A stretch of 64,000 nucleotides of DNA from Daphnia carinata (GCF_022539665.2 NW_026712553.1:43988-107987); one strand, 5' to 3'. Shown: positions 20,141 to 31,075, counted from the stretch's first letter. Program-made: numbers and translations. The notes: generated from the letters alone by a model not told the origin.

Positions 20141-20450
20141 GCTAATCTAGAAACAGGTGTCCAACTTGCCTGGACTGCCGGTTCAAATGCCACCCGATTC
20201 GGTATTGGTTGCAAGTACCAGTTAGATAACGACAGTGCAGTCCGCGCCAAGATCAATAACGCTTCCCAGCTTGGCCTTGGCTATCAGCAAAAACTCCGCC
20301 AGGGTACGTTGTAACTGAAAGTTAAATCATATTGAGGCTTATTCTTTTTCGTATTCAGGTGTTACCATTACCCTATCGTCAATGGTTGATCTGAAAAACT
20401 TCAACCAAGGAGGTCACAAAATTGGTATGGCGCTGGAATTGGAAGCCTAA
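20141..20450 (+). pseudogene. VDAC: VDAC (mitochondrial porin) C-terminal fragment
   Basis: VDAC forms the 19-strand beta-barrel of the mitochondrial outer membrane. Exon 20141-20303 reads [53 protein letters not shown] and ends with donor ggtacgt. Exon 20359-20450 reads VTITLSSMVDLKNF, GGHKIGMALELEA and stops with TAA. The pattern YQLD..., AKxNN, GLGYxQxLRxG, GGHKxGxxLELEA is the VDAC C-terminal signature. The phase across the 55-bp intron agrees. Everything upstream, about two thirds of the protein, is absent; instead the inverted Tyr-rich array begins. A polyadenylation-like aataaa lies near 20540. Confidence 0.88.
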
Positions 20451-20951
20451 TTCAAGAAACGTGTTTTAGCTTCTCTTGCGCATTGTGCTAGTTTCTCATG
20501 TAACTTTAATCATTGGCAATTATGGCAGAACCTTAGGAAATAAAGATCCGTTCCAGTAGTATTCAGTAGGTGATTAATTTGTCTGTCGGCAATGCGAGCT
20601 CTTTACAATTGCGCCTAATTTTACTTCTTTGGCGCTGGAGCTGGCTAAGTTGTTGAACAAAGTAAACTGACCTACTTCAATTGTATTTCTTTGGTGAGAT
20701 TAGTTGGGCATTAGCATTTGAAGAACTAGAAGTGCATCTTTAAATGCCAGTGCCTGATCGAGAATACACAAGTAATGTCGATTGGAACCCATTTAAGTAG
20801 CATTCAACTTAATGACCGAACGGTTCGAAAGATGCTTGCTTTATATGCACATATTTTATTCAGCTTTTCATCGAGTTAATATTACACAACTGCAACAGTC
20901 AATATTGAATACACTAGTAAAATAAATTCAGATGTTCAAAGATTTTCTTTT
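20451..20951. other. VDAC 3' flank, no gene recognised
   Basis: Intergenic sequence between the convergent ends of the VDAC fragment and DNAJC12, with an aaataaag word near 20540. Nothing else supported. Confidence 0.5.
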
Positions 20952-21632
20952 TCATATTTCATAGTTCCTAAACTTTTCTAGGATGGAATTGTATGAACAA
21001 TATTGTGAACCAATTTTAGGTGAAAGCTTACTTTGTTTCAGTTTTATTATCTCTGACTTGCTACTGCTTGATCGTAGCATTTTTTGTTCATGTTTTGGTA
21101 TGGCCCAGTGGAGAACCTGTGTTAATTTTAATATTTCAATCTATTTTACTTTAAACCTACATAGAAAGACATCCTGATGTTGCACATATAATACTTACGG
21201 CAGTAGATCGTTTATTTATGACAATCCATTGCTTGTATGAAATTGTTATTCCACTTGTTTTCCATCTGCCATAATCATTTCGCTTTTCTGGGTCACAGAG
21301 CACCTCCTTAGCTTCCTGTTGGAATGACCAGAAATTAACTGTATCTATCACATTACTTGGTTAATGTGCAGAATCTATTTACCTGAAGTTTTTGAAACTG
21401 AGTAGTGGACTTGTCATATGGATTCTTATCAGGATGACAACGTAATACTCTGTGTTTGTATTCCGTTAATATTTGGTCAACCTATTTATGTATGAAGTGA
21501 ATATAAAGAACTAAAAAAAAAAGAACAAACAGCACAAATCTGACCGAAACTTACACTGGAGGAATCATCGCAAACTAATGTGTAGTAGTAGTCATCTTCC
21601 AGGCATCGCTCATTGAATGTAATTGCATCCAT
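20952..21632 (-). CDS. DNAJC12: DnaJ homologue subfamily C member 12, complete copy
   Basis: J-domain co-chaperone; the vertebrate protein assists HSP70 folding of aromatic amino acid hydroxylases. Four exons on the minus strand, all GT-AG and phase 0: 21632-21555 ([19 protein letters not shown]...), 21481-21383 ([20 protein letters not shown]..., with the HPD motif essential for HSP70 stimulation), 21315-21199 ([19 protein letters not shown]...) and 21116-20952 ([14 protein letters not shown]... ending EKFRNYEI). Total 152 residues, shorter than the vertebrate protein (about 198), but the conserved C-terminal FRNYEI is kept. The residue after YYYTL is Val (VCDD) where the two degraded copies have Gly (GCDD), the family norm. 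It is convergent with the VDAC fragment and heads tandem unit 1. Confidence 0.9.
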
Positions 21633-21777
21633 ATCGTTAACCAAAAACAAGAGTACATATGGCAATACGGCAATCCGTTTTACCCAAATAAAAATAAAAA
21701 ATATTGGGTTTTTTTTCTGTTTGACTTCTATCGCCATCTACCGGTCACATTTCTAGTTAATTGTCTATACACTGACC

Positions 21778-22502
21778 GAAAAAATTTTTAAGCCCGACTA
21801 AATATGCCCGACTTAATAAGCCCGACTTTCTGTTTTTTTACGGGTTAATTCAAAAAATAGAAGTCTGATATAAAAACATACCCCATTTTCATGATCAGCG
21901 ATTAATTTCGCATCGGAATACTGTATTTTTAATGAAATCTAGGATTTGAGGAAAAATGGAAAAGCGAGAAGGCCTTCTCACTTTTGCAATTTTGGCAAAA
22001 TTTTAGATTTCGCTTTAAATACGTGGTTTCGATGCAGAATTGAACGGGCATCACGAATATGAGGGTTGTTTTTCTCGTGGAACTCATAGTGTTTTAATAA
22101 AACGTAAAAAACGGGGAAGTTGGGTTTAAAAAAATAAGCCCGACTTTATCTTTAAATTACGATTATTTCAAAAACGGCTTACTTGAAAATAAAACAAATG
22201 GTTTTTTCTGAATCCGCGTTAAAATAGGGTTATACTGTGGGATTTTCATCGCATTCCGTGAGATTTCGATTTTTTCCGATTTTGACAAAAGTGAGAAGGC
22301 TATAGCCTTCTCTCTTAGCAATTTTGACAAAATGTTAGATTTCGCTTTAAATACATGGTTTCGATGCAGAATTGAACGGAGATCACGATTGTGAGGATTG
22401 TGTTCTCGTGGGACTCAAAGTTTTTTAATAAAACGTAAAAAACGATAAAGTTGGGTTAAAAAATAAGCCCGCGCTTATATTGTCGGGCTTAAAATTTTTT
22501 CC
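21778..22502. mobile_element. Non-autonomous inverted-repeat element (unit 1 copy)
   Basis: Left end GAAAAAATTTTTAAGCCCGAC (one base longer) and right end GTCGGGCTTAAAATTTTTTC are inverted copies. GCCCGAC is repeated three times at the left end. Inside are two diverged direct copies of about 200 bp (about 21938-22143 and 22275-22475). No open frame for a transposase. A 20-bp perfect palindrome GAGAAGGCTATAGCCTTCTC lies at about 22293-22312. No target duplication is evident. Because it sits at the same place in each unit, the copies arose with the unit, not by separate insertions. Confidence 0.75.
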
Positions 22503-23626
22503 TATTAAAAAATAATAGCATTAAATCTAGATAACTATAGATGATTCTGATTAAAAATTACTCAAGGAACATGAAAATGGAATTTGTCTTTACGTAGAGT
22601 TTATACTTTTGGAGTAATCTAAAATATGAAATAAATGTGTGTGCGAAACGAAACCATTACTAGCGCGCCAGTACGCTACAGCGCTAGCGTGAAACATCAA
22701 ACTTCTTTGATTATTCAACGTTTGCATATGTATTTTATGTATATACTTGCATGCATATGCATATGTATTATACCTGAACATGTAGACTCAATCTTTAACG
22801 CATAACCCAAAAGGTAACTAACGTTCAAAAAATCCTTTGTGGAATATTCATGGTGACAACTGAATGGATTGTAATTACGAACAACCATTATCAACTAGAC
22901 TTGATAAGTCCTGGGAATGTGGCATAAGGTCATTGTTTTCCAAAGCGGAAATTTAGAAACCGTGATTGTTAAAGTATTATGGCCCAACAGACGCGATGAG
23001 CTGCATGCAGGGCTACTTATACGTTTGGATATGAATGCAAAAAATAAATAATGACAAACCTACATTAGCTTTAACTTACTTTCCCTTCACAACTAGAATA
23101 GCACCAAGCCAATGCATGAATGCACTAGTGCCAAAATCGGCCGCAAGGTGATATGGAGTATTCTTGCATGTCATTAACGGTGCGTGATGCCACGCCCTAA
23201 TTCGTGAGTACTACATAATAATTGAAAATTTTAAACATTTACTCAAGTGTTTTGTTTATAATTACCTTGGATGTTGTTTATCACTATTTTCTGAATACAG
23301 TTCATTTATTACATTGTGCAATAGTTTCACTGAATTTAAATGAGAATTAGTTTAAGACGGAAAATGCCCGCTAGCGTTATCAACATGGTTGGGGGTCGTC
23401 ATTCACGGTATATAATAGTTGCGTGAACATCTTTAACGTAGCGGCACTTGAACAATGACTGGGTATGGTACCCTCCCAATGTTGGGAACTAGTACCAAGA
23501 GTCTGTAAGCAATTACAACTCGAAACGTCAAGCGTTGGTATGATGATGATGGCACCCACAATGATTGGTCCACCAATCATTGGCCCCCCATTCCAATGCA
23601 GAACTGAATAGAGATGTAAGAGCTAT
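22503..23626. repeat. Shared spacer, unit 1 copy, no gene recognised
   Basis: Counterpart of 8878-10002. Same short frames with single changes (for example Y/H in the 63-codon minus frame). Contains palindromic tgcatgcatatgcatatg near 22747-22765. Nothing further supported. Confidence 0.6.
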
Positions 23627-23849
23627 CAGCTGATGCGAGATGGGGATCATATAGTACAGCAATATGATCTCCATCGGGGCAGGTCTGGAGGATACTAGTA
23701 TGTCAGTCAAGTGCTTAGCGCAACCTTTTTGGCTATTTTTTCAATAATTAAAATAAAAACTGTCAAACCGAAACTCCTATCTCTGCCGAATATTTAAGCA
23801 TTTCCTTAACATATAAAAATCTAAGGGCGAAATGAGGAAATAGCCATTA
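23627..23849 (+). repeat. 223-bp dispersed repeat with hairpin (unit 1 copy)
   Basis: Same as 10003-10225, with the hairpin at 23639-23675. It ends gaaatagccatta and is followed at once by SLC38A10 exon sequence. Confidence 0.8.
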
Positions 23850-23850
23850 T

Positions 23851-25766
23851 CTGGGCTGCTGCATTGCCTATCTGGTTGTACTTGGCGATCTCGGTCCAGA
23901 AATATTAATCAAAATAGGTGTAAATTACTCCTTGCAGTCAGCACGAATACTTATTCTTATGGCAGGTAAGCTCTCTACTGGATGCCAGTGATATTATTTC
24001 CATAAGGTTCTAAAATATATAACTTAATCATACAGGAAATGGCATGTTCATCATATAACTCTGTGCCTCTTGAGAGATATTGAAACATTGGATGTAGTGT
24101 CAACAGTTTCTGTGGCTATGTAGTACATGTTATTGGTTTTGAAAGCATGTACATGATTCCCTGCCCTTAATTATGTTTTATGCATCCTTCTACATGAAGT
24201 ATGCTACCAAAATAACAGTGCAGTTATGACAGATTTTTTTTTCTTTTTCAGTCCTTCTTTGAGGCTGGTGTCCAGGGCCTAACCGAAGGAATGTCTTCAA
24301 ATATTGAAGTATGGAAAATGGGGGTGTACTCCAATGCGTACCGATATTTTCCATGGCTTTATGATGCCAAACGTGAGTGGAAATATTTAAATTGACAAGG
24401 AGAATGCCAGATTTAATGATCAGCTTTTTAAATGCATAGGCAGGTGTTCGAAGTATACCAGAACCTTCCCTAAAAGCAATGGATCGAGTAATATCGACAG
24501 CCATTGATTTGTGCACTTTTATGTACATGGGGGTAGGAATAGCTGGCTACCTAGCCTTTGCGGATACGCATTTTACTGGCAAGTCAACATATTGTAAACT
24601 TTTTGCCTAGGAAAATCTGACGAATTTCATTGGGTCATATTTTGTCTCGACTAGGCAATATCCTCATAATTTTTGCGCCGTCTTTTGTAACTGACCTTAT
24701 GAAAGTGGGATTCCTGCTATCGATTATCTTGAGCTTTCCGTCGTGTGTTTTGCCCTGCAGGACAAGCTTTCATTCATTAGTGTATGGAAAGGTAAAGCGT
24801 TAATTCATTGATGATGTAATCGTTATGCCAAAGTGTTTGCTTTTGTTTGTTTTTTAAGTTGAGGAATCCCTTCAGACGTCTGAAACTAGTGGCGGGATGT
24901 CAGGAGGAACAACCGGCTCACTTTCGGATTTCCGTTTCAAAATCCTGACATTCATAATCGTCACGGCAACCTTAATAATAGGTAAAGTTTATTGAAATCT
25001 AGTACAATAAGATGAAAAAGAAAATATAAATGTCGATTGGTGTCTGTTGGTATCTGCATTCCGAATGTCGAGTTCGTTTTAGGTCTGGTGGGTGCCACTT
25101 CAGGAACGGCAGTTTGTTGTGTTGCGCCTGCGTGGATTTATCTGCAAGTTGTCCCATCGACTTCTGGTGAACGCTGGATTGCCAAAGTGGGTCTTCGAAG
25201 AATTTTGTCACTCGCAATAACTAAAGAATTCTCCGTGCGTTAGGTACTGTTCGTGTGCGGATTGATTATTCTTCTTTTGGGCACCGCTGCCAATATTTAT
25301 GCAGAGGAAGAATACTCGGAAACTCGCGCTGAGGTCATCATTCCGCCTAGTTTAAGGGAAATCGAAGCCAAATTTGACCTTCCGTTGCCTCAGTCATCGC
25401 CAGCAGTAGTCATGATGGACAACTTCAACAGACTTGGTGATAATTCCTTCAATGATCCTCTTAGCTTCAATAGGTCAGCATTCGGTTTGGGATTTCATTC
25501 CCAGATTATCGTTTAAGTTGTTGTGTTTTTCGTCTCGCTTTTTTATTCTTATTCAATACTATCATCAGGACAATTTGATCTACTACATAGATCTTTTATT
25601 TACTGGTTTTCGTTCATTTTCAGGAGAAAAAAACGAAGAATTGGGATCCAATAATGATGTAACAGCCGCGATTGAAGAATTAGCAATTTCAAATATTAGT
25701 CTGGCGGTTGTGCAATCGGCAGTTCCAGCAGTCCAGATACAAATAAACCGTTGCATTAATCCATAG
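23851..25766 (+). pseudogene. SLC38A10: SLC38A10-type amino acid transporter pseudogene (unit 1)
   Basis: SLC38A10 is a multi-pass sodium-coupled amino acid transporter of the amino acid/auxin permease fold. Exons: 23851-23965 (GCCIAYLVVLGDLGPEIL), 24036-24148 (LRDIETLDVVSTVSV), 24252-24372 (IEVWKMGG... CVPIFSMAL), about 24439-24578 (IPEPSLKAMDRVIST, MGVGIAGYLAFADTHF), 24655-24791 (GNILIIFAPSFVTDLMKVGF, VLPCRTSFHSL), 24864-24981 (SDFRFKILTFIIV), about 25053-25190 (ICIPNVEFVLGLVGATSGTA), 25244-25473 and 25624-25766. Lesions: no exons for the first two membrane helices, a TAG in exon 2, a 1-base loss in the G run of exon 3 and a TGA after SMAL, a frame break before IPEPS, no AG before ICIPN, and a 1-base loss in the A run of the last exon. 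The intron after 24578 has a GC donor. Confidence 0.85.
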
Positions 25767-25987
25767 AGAGAACTACCACAAGCTCCCACAGTGCACGTGT
25801 GCTTCCCCTCAACGTGAAGTGAAACAGGTGAAAACAATCGAGATAAAAGTACCAAGATCAGTTTGGTGCTCAACCAATCTGATTGTGTGTGCAAAACTGT
25901 GTTATTCCTGTGTGAGCAATTACTGAAGTCAAAAGCGGACTTTCTACGTATAATCTGCGGTATTTACACCATAAGAAAGGAGACTAA
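25767..25987. other. SLC38A10 3' flank, no gene recognised
   Basis: Sequence after the transporter stop. The minus-strand open frame here is the shadow of the last exon. Nothing else. Confidence 0.4.
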
Positions 25988-26340
25988 CAAATAGCATATC
26001 GAGATGAGATACATTGACTATATAATAATATTATGACTCAAGCTATAGAAGAGAGAATTCATGTGTGAATTTAGTCCAAGGTTGAGCATCGAACTGGGTT
26101 TCAACCTTAGTATGTTGATACCCGCAGCCAGACGCTTTACAAATAAGCTATGATAGTTATACAGTCGCTGATCAGACTGGCAAATAGCATAGCAAGAAGA
26201 AAACATTGACTATACAAAATGATCGTGCGTTGACTCAAGGTATACGAGACTGAAATTATATGTGACTATAGCTCAATGGTTGAGTATCGGCAAGCTATGC
26301 CGAATATTAGGGTTTAATACCCAATAGTTGCAGAAAGTGT
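25988..26340 (+). repeat. Diverged tandem pair of tRNA-like repeats (SINE-like)
   Basis: Two related segments, 25988-26133 and 26180-26340, both start caaatagcata and keep the order cattgactata, tgactcaag, then a tRNA-like part with an A-box-like word. The second one folds as a cloverleaf. Repeated in unit 2 at 33216-33568. Likely a tRNA-derived short element or a tRNA pseudogene pair. Confidence 0.55.
26262..26331 (+). pseudogene. tRNA-like cloverleaf, probably not a working tRNA
   Basis: Seventy bases fold into four arms: acceptor GTGACTA/TAGTTGC (7 pairs, two G-U), D stem GCTC/GAGT, anticodon stem TCGGC/GCCGA with loop AAGCTAT, and T stem TAGGG/CCCAA with one A-A mismatch and loop TTTAATA. 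The A box tagctcaatgg fits; the B box ggtttaatacc is degraded. The anticodon would be GCT, but base 33 is A instead of T and there is no long variable arm as needed for tRNA-Ser. Copy at 33490-33559. Confidence 0.45.
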
Positions 26341-28274
26341 AATTGGTGTCATGTGTGTGTGTATGTTTCTGGTGTCAATTATGTAAATGTGTCAGTTGTA
26401 ATAAAATGTGTGTGATGTATAAATGTTTCCTAATAATTAATAATACAAAAATTACAAAGTAATCATGGGTTGTTAATGCCATTGACAGTCATTTGCCATG
26501 ATTGTGTAGCTGAAGATAGTTGCGTAAGACGAAGTAGGAAAAAAATCGCCGTATCGTGATACAGAAAAAAATACAATTAACTCAATGTAACAATCAGGTG
26601 TGTAATTAATTTTAAAATAATACCATTCGCAGGACGAGAAAAGATTTTTCGAGCCGCAGAAATAGAGGATAATATTTTCAATGACATTTTTTACTATTCA
26701 GTATGTTTAAAAAGATTTTAAGAAAAAAAAAAGATTATAGGGTTTTAGTGCAACTGACACGAGTGATGCATCATTACGGGTCAAAATGTTTCTCTTCCCC
26801 ATGTGACACAAATGTCGGAACTGTTATGATGGCCGTAACGTCACGTCACGTCACGTCACCATCCAATACAGTCTTTAACGTTGGCATTTTTCCAACTATT
26901 TGAAGTTTTTCTTTTTCGAACACATTAAATATGAGACTGATGATTAATGAAGAACCGCGACATCTGTTTGGTCAATACTCACAAGTATACATTCATTTGT
27001 TTGATGTCAAATCGTTCGGTGGCAAAAGTTCTTCTTCCAGAAGACTCATTTTCTGAAAAAAAAAAATGTTTACGATGAGAAAGCTTCATCTAGGCAGACG
27101 ATGGACAGGTTAAAATATTTGAAACAACAAAAGAAAACACATGTCATAGTTTAGAATGATCGAATAAACGCTCATGAATATTATAGCAGAAACAAATACG
27201 ATCAACTGAAAGTGTAGCGATCCACGTTCTGATGCAAATGAGAGATTCTTTGGCGCTGTTGCTGTATCGTTAAGACATTGCCATCTTTTCAAAATGGATT
27301 TCCTACTAAACACCATGCCTTTTTTCATAGAATATTAGCCAAATCATTTTGAAAAATAAAAAAAAACATGCATTTACCTAGTTGACGAACAACGTACCTA
27401 TCTTGCCTAACTCCTCGTTCCTCTTAGTATCTTCACATCTACATTGTTCAGACATAGTATGTCCCTTTAATGAACTAAAAGACAAAAAAAAAAAAATAAT
27501 TAACACAATTACGTTTTCAGAAAACATGTACAAGAAACCTATTTACCTTGTTGACAGAAATGACACCGGAATAGTACTTTAAAATATTCAGTTCGGAACC
27601 ACAATCTAAAAAGCATTAATCAATATCTGTTGGCCATAATTACCATTTAACAATTTCACCCCTTCTGACTGGCTTTCTGTTATAAAAAATATTCTCGTGT
27701 TGTAAGTTTGCGTTATTGGATATGAACGCATTTCTTATATTATTAATATTGTTTGTCAAGTGTTTACCTTTTGTGTGTGACTTTCTTGAACAGTCTTTGG
27801 GACATTTACGCCCTCGGCTCCTTGTTTCGGTCGTCTCATTTCCAGACGTGAACGAAATATAAAGGTTGCAGTAAAAAGTATTGTATAAATAGAAATTGTC
27901 ATTCAGTTCGGAACCACAATTAATCAATATCTGTTGGCCATAATTACCATTTAACAATTTCACCCCTTCTGACTCTTCTGTTTAAAAAATATTAGCTTAT
28001 TATTGAGAACGAAATCTTGGCAATTGCACATACAGTTTTTTGTAAGGGAACAATATAATTTTATCAGCAAATCTGAAATCAATAAAAAAAAAGTTTTTTT
28101 TCGTTTCACAAGAAATACCTGTTGCAAATACATTCCGTATTGTTTCTGCAATGAAATTAATGTCAAAATTCCATTCTTACAAGGATTGCTGGTATTCAAA
28201 GTCCTAAAATAAATGCTTTATGGCATTAATGTACAGAACGAAAAATTTGCATTTACCTTGTTTGACGAACGTTT
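26341..28274. other. Unit 1 spacer; internal 80-bp direct duplication
   Basis: No gene recognised. The word starting ttcagttcggaaccacaa at 27587-27670 recurs at 27902-27974 with a small deletion. Short frames (27110-27328, 27640-27963, 27960-28199 minus; 28003-28212 plus) have no motif. Similar words tgcatttacct..gttgacgaac at 27370 and 28249 hint at older internal repeats. Confidence 0.45.
26839..26859 (+). promoter_or_regulatory. (CGTCA)n array, CRE-like
   Basis: Four head-to-tail CGTCA words (aacgtcacgtcacgtcacgt) contain repeated TGACG/CGTCA half sites of the kind bound by CREB/ATF. Repeated in unit 2 at 34068-34088. No promoter is identified next to it, so the function is open. Confidence 0.35.
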
Positions 28275-28843
28275 CTATCTTGCCTGTAGCATTTTTTGTT
28301 CATGTTTTGGTATGGCCCAGTGGAGAACCTGTGTTAATTTTAATATTTCAATCTATTTTACTTTAAACCTACATAGAAAGACATCCTGATGTTGCACATA
28401 TAATACTTACGGCAGTAGATCGTTTATTTATGACAATCCATTGCTTGTGTGAAATTGTTATTCCACTTGTTTTCCATCTGTCATAATCATTTCGCTTTTC
28501 TGGGTCACAGAGCACCTCCTTAGCTTCCTGTTGGAATGACCAGAAATTAACTGTATCTATCACATTACTTGGTTAATGTGCAAAATCTATTTACCTGAAG
28601 TTTTTGAAACTGAGTAGTGGACTTGTCATATGGATTCTTATCAGGATGACAACGTAATACTCTGTGTTTGTATTAGGTTAATATTTGGTCAACCTATTTA
28701 TGTATGAAGTGAATATAAAGAACTAAAAAAAAAGAACAAACAGCACAAATCTGACCGAAACTTACACTGGAGGAATCATCGCAACCTAATGTGTAGTAGT
28801 AGTCATCTTCCAGGCATCGCTCATTGAATGTAATTGCATCCAT
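28275..28843 (-). pseudogene. DNAJC12: DNAJC12 copy in unit 2, stop codon and lost C-terminus
   Basis: Exons align with the complete gene: 28843-28766, 28693-28595, 28527-28411 and 28328-28275. Exon 2 reads VDQILT then TAA, because the sequence has attaggttaat where the complete copy has attccgttaat, ending translation before the HPD motif. Exon 4 leaves the DNAJC12 sequence at the unit junction and reads QKMLQAR then TAG, losing FRNYEI. Exon 1 has the usual YYYTLGCDD. Both lesions are shared with the unit 3 copy, so they predate that duplication. Confidence 0.88.
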
Positions 28844-28988
28844 ATCGTTATCCAAAAACAAGAGTACCTATGGCAATACGGCAATCCGTTTTACCCAAAT
28901 AAAAATAAAAAATATTGGGTTTTTTTTCTGTTTGACTTCTATCGCCATCTACCGGTCACATTTCTAGTTAATTGTCTATACACTGACC

Positions 28989-29726
28989 GAAAAATTTTTT
29001 TAAGCCCGACTAAATAAGCCCGACTTAATAAGCCCGACTTTCTGTTTTTTTTACGGGTTAATTCAAAAAATAGAAGTCTGATATAAAAACATACCCCATT
29101 TTCATGATCAGCGATTAATTTCGCATCGGAATACTGTATTTTTAATGAAATCTAGGATTTGAGGAAAAATGGAAAAGCGAGAAGGCCTTCTCACTTTTGC
29201 AATTTTGGCAAAATTTTAGATTTCGCTTTAAATACGTGGTTTCGATGCAGAATTGAACGGGCATCACGAATATGAGGGTTGTTTTCTCGTGGAACTCATA
29301 GTGTTTTAATAAAACGTAAAAAACGGGGAAGTTGGGTTTAAAAAAATAAGCCCGAAAAATAAGCCCGACTTTATCTTTAAATTACGATTATTTCAAAAAC
29401 GGCTTACTTGAAAATAAAACAAATGGTTTTTTCTGAATCCGCGTTAAAATAGGGTTATACTGTGGGATTTTCATCGCATTCCGAGAGATTTCGATTTTTT
29501 CCGATTTTGACAAAAGTGAGAAGGCTATAGCCTTCTCTCTTAGCAATTTTGACAAAATGTTAGATTTCGCTTTAAATACATGGTTTCGATGCAGAATTGA
29601 ACGGAGATCACGATTGTGAGGATTGTGTTCTCGTGGGACTCAAAGTTTTTTAATAAAACGTAAAAAACGGTAAAGTTGGGTTAAAAAATAAGCCCGCGCT
29701 TATATTGTCGGGCTTAAAATTTTTTC
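28989..29726. mobile_element. Inverted-repeat element (unit 2 copy)
   Basis: Same ends and two-part interior as 21778-22502. Contains a short extra aagcccgaaaaat at about 29349. The central palindrome has the longer form GAGAAGGCTATAGCCTTCTC. Confidence 0.75.
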
Positions 29727-30851
29727 CTATTAAAAAATAATAGCATTGAATCTAGATAACTATAGATGATTCTGATTAAAAATTACTCAAGGAACATGAA
29801 AATGGAATTTGTCTTTACGTAGAGTTTATACTTTTGGAGTAATCTAAAATATGAAATAAATGTGTGTGCGAATCGAAACCATTACTAGCGCGCCAGTACG
29901 CTACAGCGCTAGCGTGAAACATCAAACTTCTTTGATTATTCAACGTTTGCATATGTATTTTATGTATATACTTGCATGCATATGCATATGTATTATACCT
30001 GAACATGTAGACTCAATCTTTAACGCATAACCCAAAAGGTAACTAACGTTCAAAAAATCCTTTGTGGAATATTCATGGTGACAACTGAATGGATTGTAAT
30101 TACGAACAACCATTATCAACTAGACTTGATAAGTCCTGGGAATGTGGCATAAGGTCATTGTTTTCCAAAGCGGAAATTTAGAAACCGTGATTGTTAAAGT
30201 ATTATGGCCCAACAGACGCGATGAGCTGCATGCAGGGCTACTTATACGTTTGGATATGAATGCAAAAAATAAATAATGACAAACCTACATTAGCTTTAAC
30301 TTACTTTCCCTTCACAACTAGAATAGCACCAAGCCAATGCATGAATGCACTAGTGCCAAAATCGGCCGCAAGGTGATATGGAGTATTCTTGCATGTCATT
30401 AACGGTGCGTGATGCCACGCCCTAATTCGTGAGTGCTACATAATAATTGAAAATTTTAAACATTTACTCAAGTGTTTTGTTTATAATTACCTTGGATGTT
30501 GTTTATCACTATTTTCTGAATACAGTTCATTTATTACATTGTGCAATAGTTTCACTGAATTTAAATGAGAATTAGTTTAAGACGGAAAATGCCCGCTAGC
30601 GTTATCAACATGGTTTGGGGTCGTCATTCACGGTATATAATAGTTGCGTGAACATCTTTAACGTAGCGGCACTTGAACAATGACTGGGTATGGTACCCTC
30701 CCAATGTTGGGAACTAGTACCAAGAGTCTGTAAGCAATTACAACTCGAAACGTCAAGCGTTGGTATGATGATGATGGCACCCACAATGATTGGTCCACCA
30801 ATCATTGGGCCCCCATTCCAATGCAGAACTGAATAGAGATGTAAGAGCTAT
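29727..30851. repeat. Shared spacer, unit 2 copy, no gene recognised
   Basis: Counterpart of 22503-23626, differing by scattered substitutions. No gene. Confidence 0.6.
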
Positions 30852-31074
30852 CAGCTGATGAGAGATGGGGATCATATAGTACAGCAATATGATCTCCATC
30901 GGGGCAGGTCTGGAGGATACTAGTATGTCAGTCAAGTGCTTAGCGCAACCTTTTTGGCTATTTTTTCAATAATTAAAATAAAAACTGTCAAACCGAAACT
31001 CCTATCTCTGCCGAATATTTAAGCATTTCCTTAACATATAAAAATCTAAGGGCGAAATGAGGAAATAGCCATTA
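30852..31074 (+). repeat. 223-bp dispersed repeat with hairpin (unit 2 copy)
   Basis: Hairpin at 30864-30900, unchanged; just before it the flank reads gatgagagatgg instead of gatgcgagatgg. Followed directly by SLC38A10 sequence. Confidence 0.8.
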
Positions 31075-31075
31075 T

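Larger units (their letters stand above)
21075..28286. repeat. Tandem unit 1 (7212 bp)
   Basis: Starts inside DNAJC12 exon 4 at tagcattttttgttc and ends where the same words begin again at 28287. Content in order: DNAJC12 exons, inverted-repeat element, shared spacer, 223-bp repeat, SLC38A10 pseudogene, tRNA-like repeats, spacer. Unit 2 is 28287-35966 and unit 3 starts at 35967. The junction shows short identity (gtagc) on both sides. Confidence 0.93.

Noticed and set aside
20983-21177. 64-codon plus-strand frame
   Set aside because: Antisense of DNAJC12 exon 4, whose minus-strand reading ends in the conserved FRNYEI.
23380-23710. Minus-strand frames of 60-66 codons (hydrophobic, GPIIVGAIIII) preserved in five copies
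   Set aside because: The copies are almost identical recent duplicates, so open frames carry no evidence of selection; no start context, splice sites or family match.
26262-26331. A working tRNA-Ser(GCT)
   Set aside because: Base 33 is not T, the B box is degraded, and the long variable arm required for tRNA-Ser is absent.
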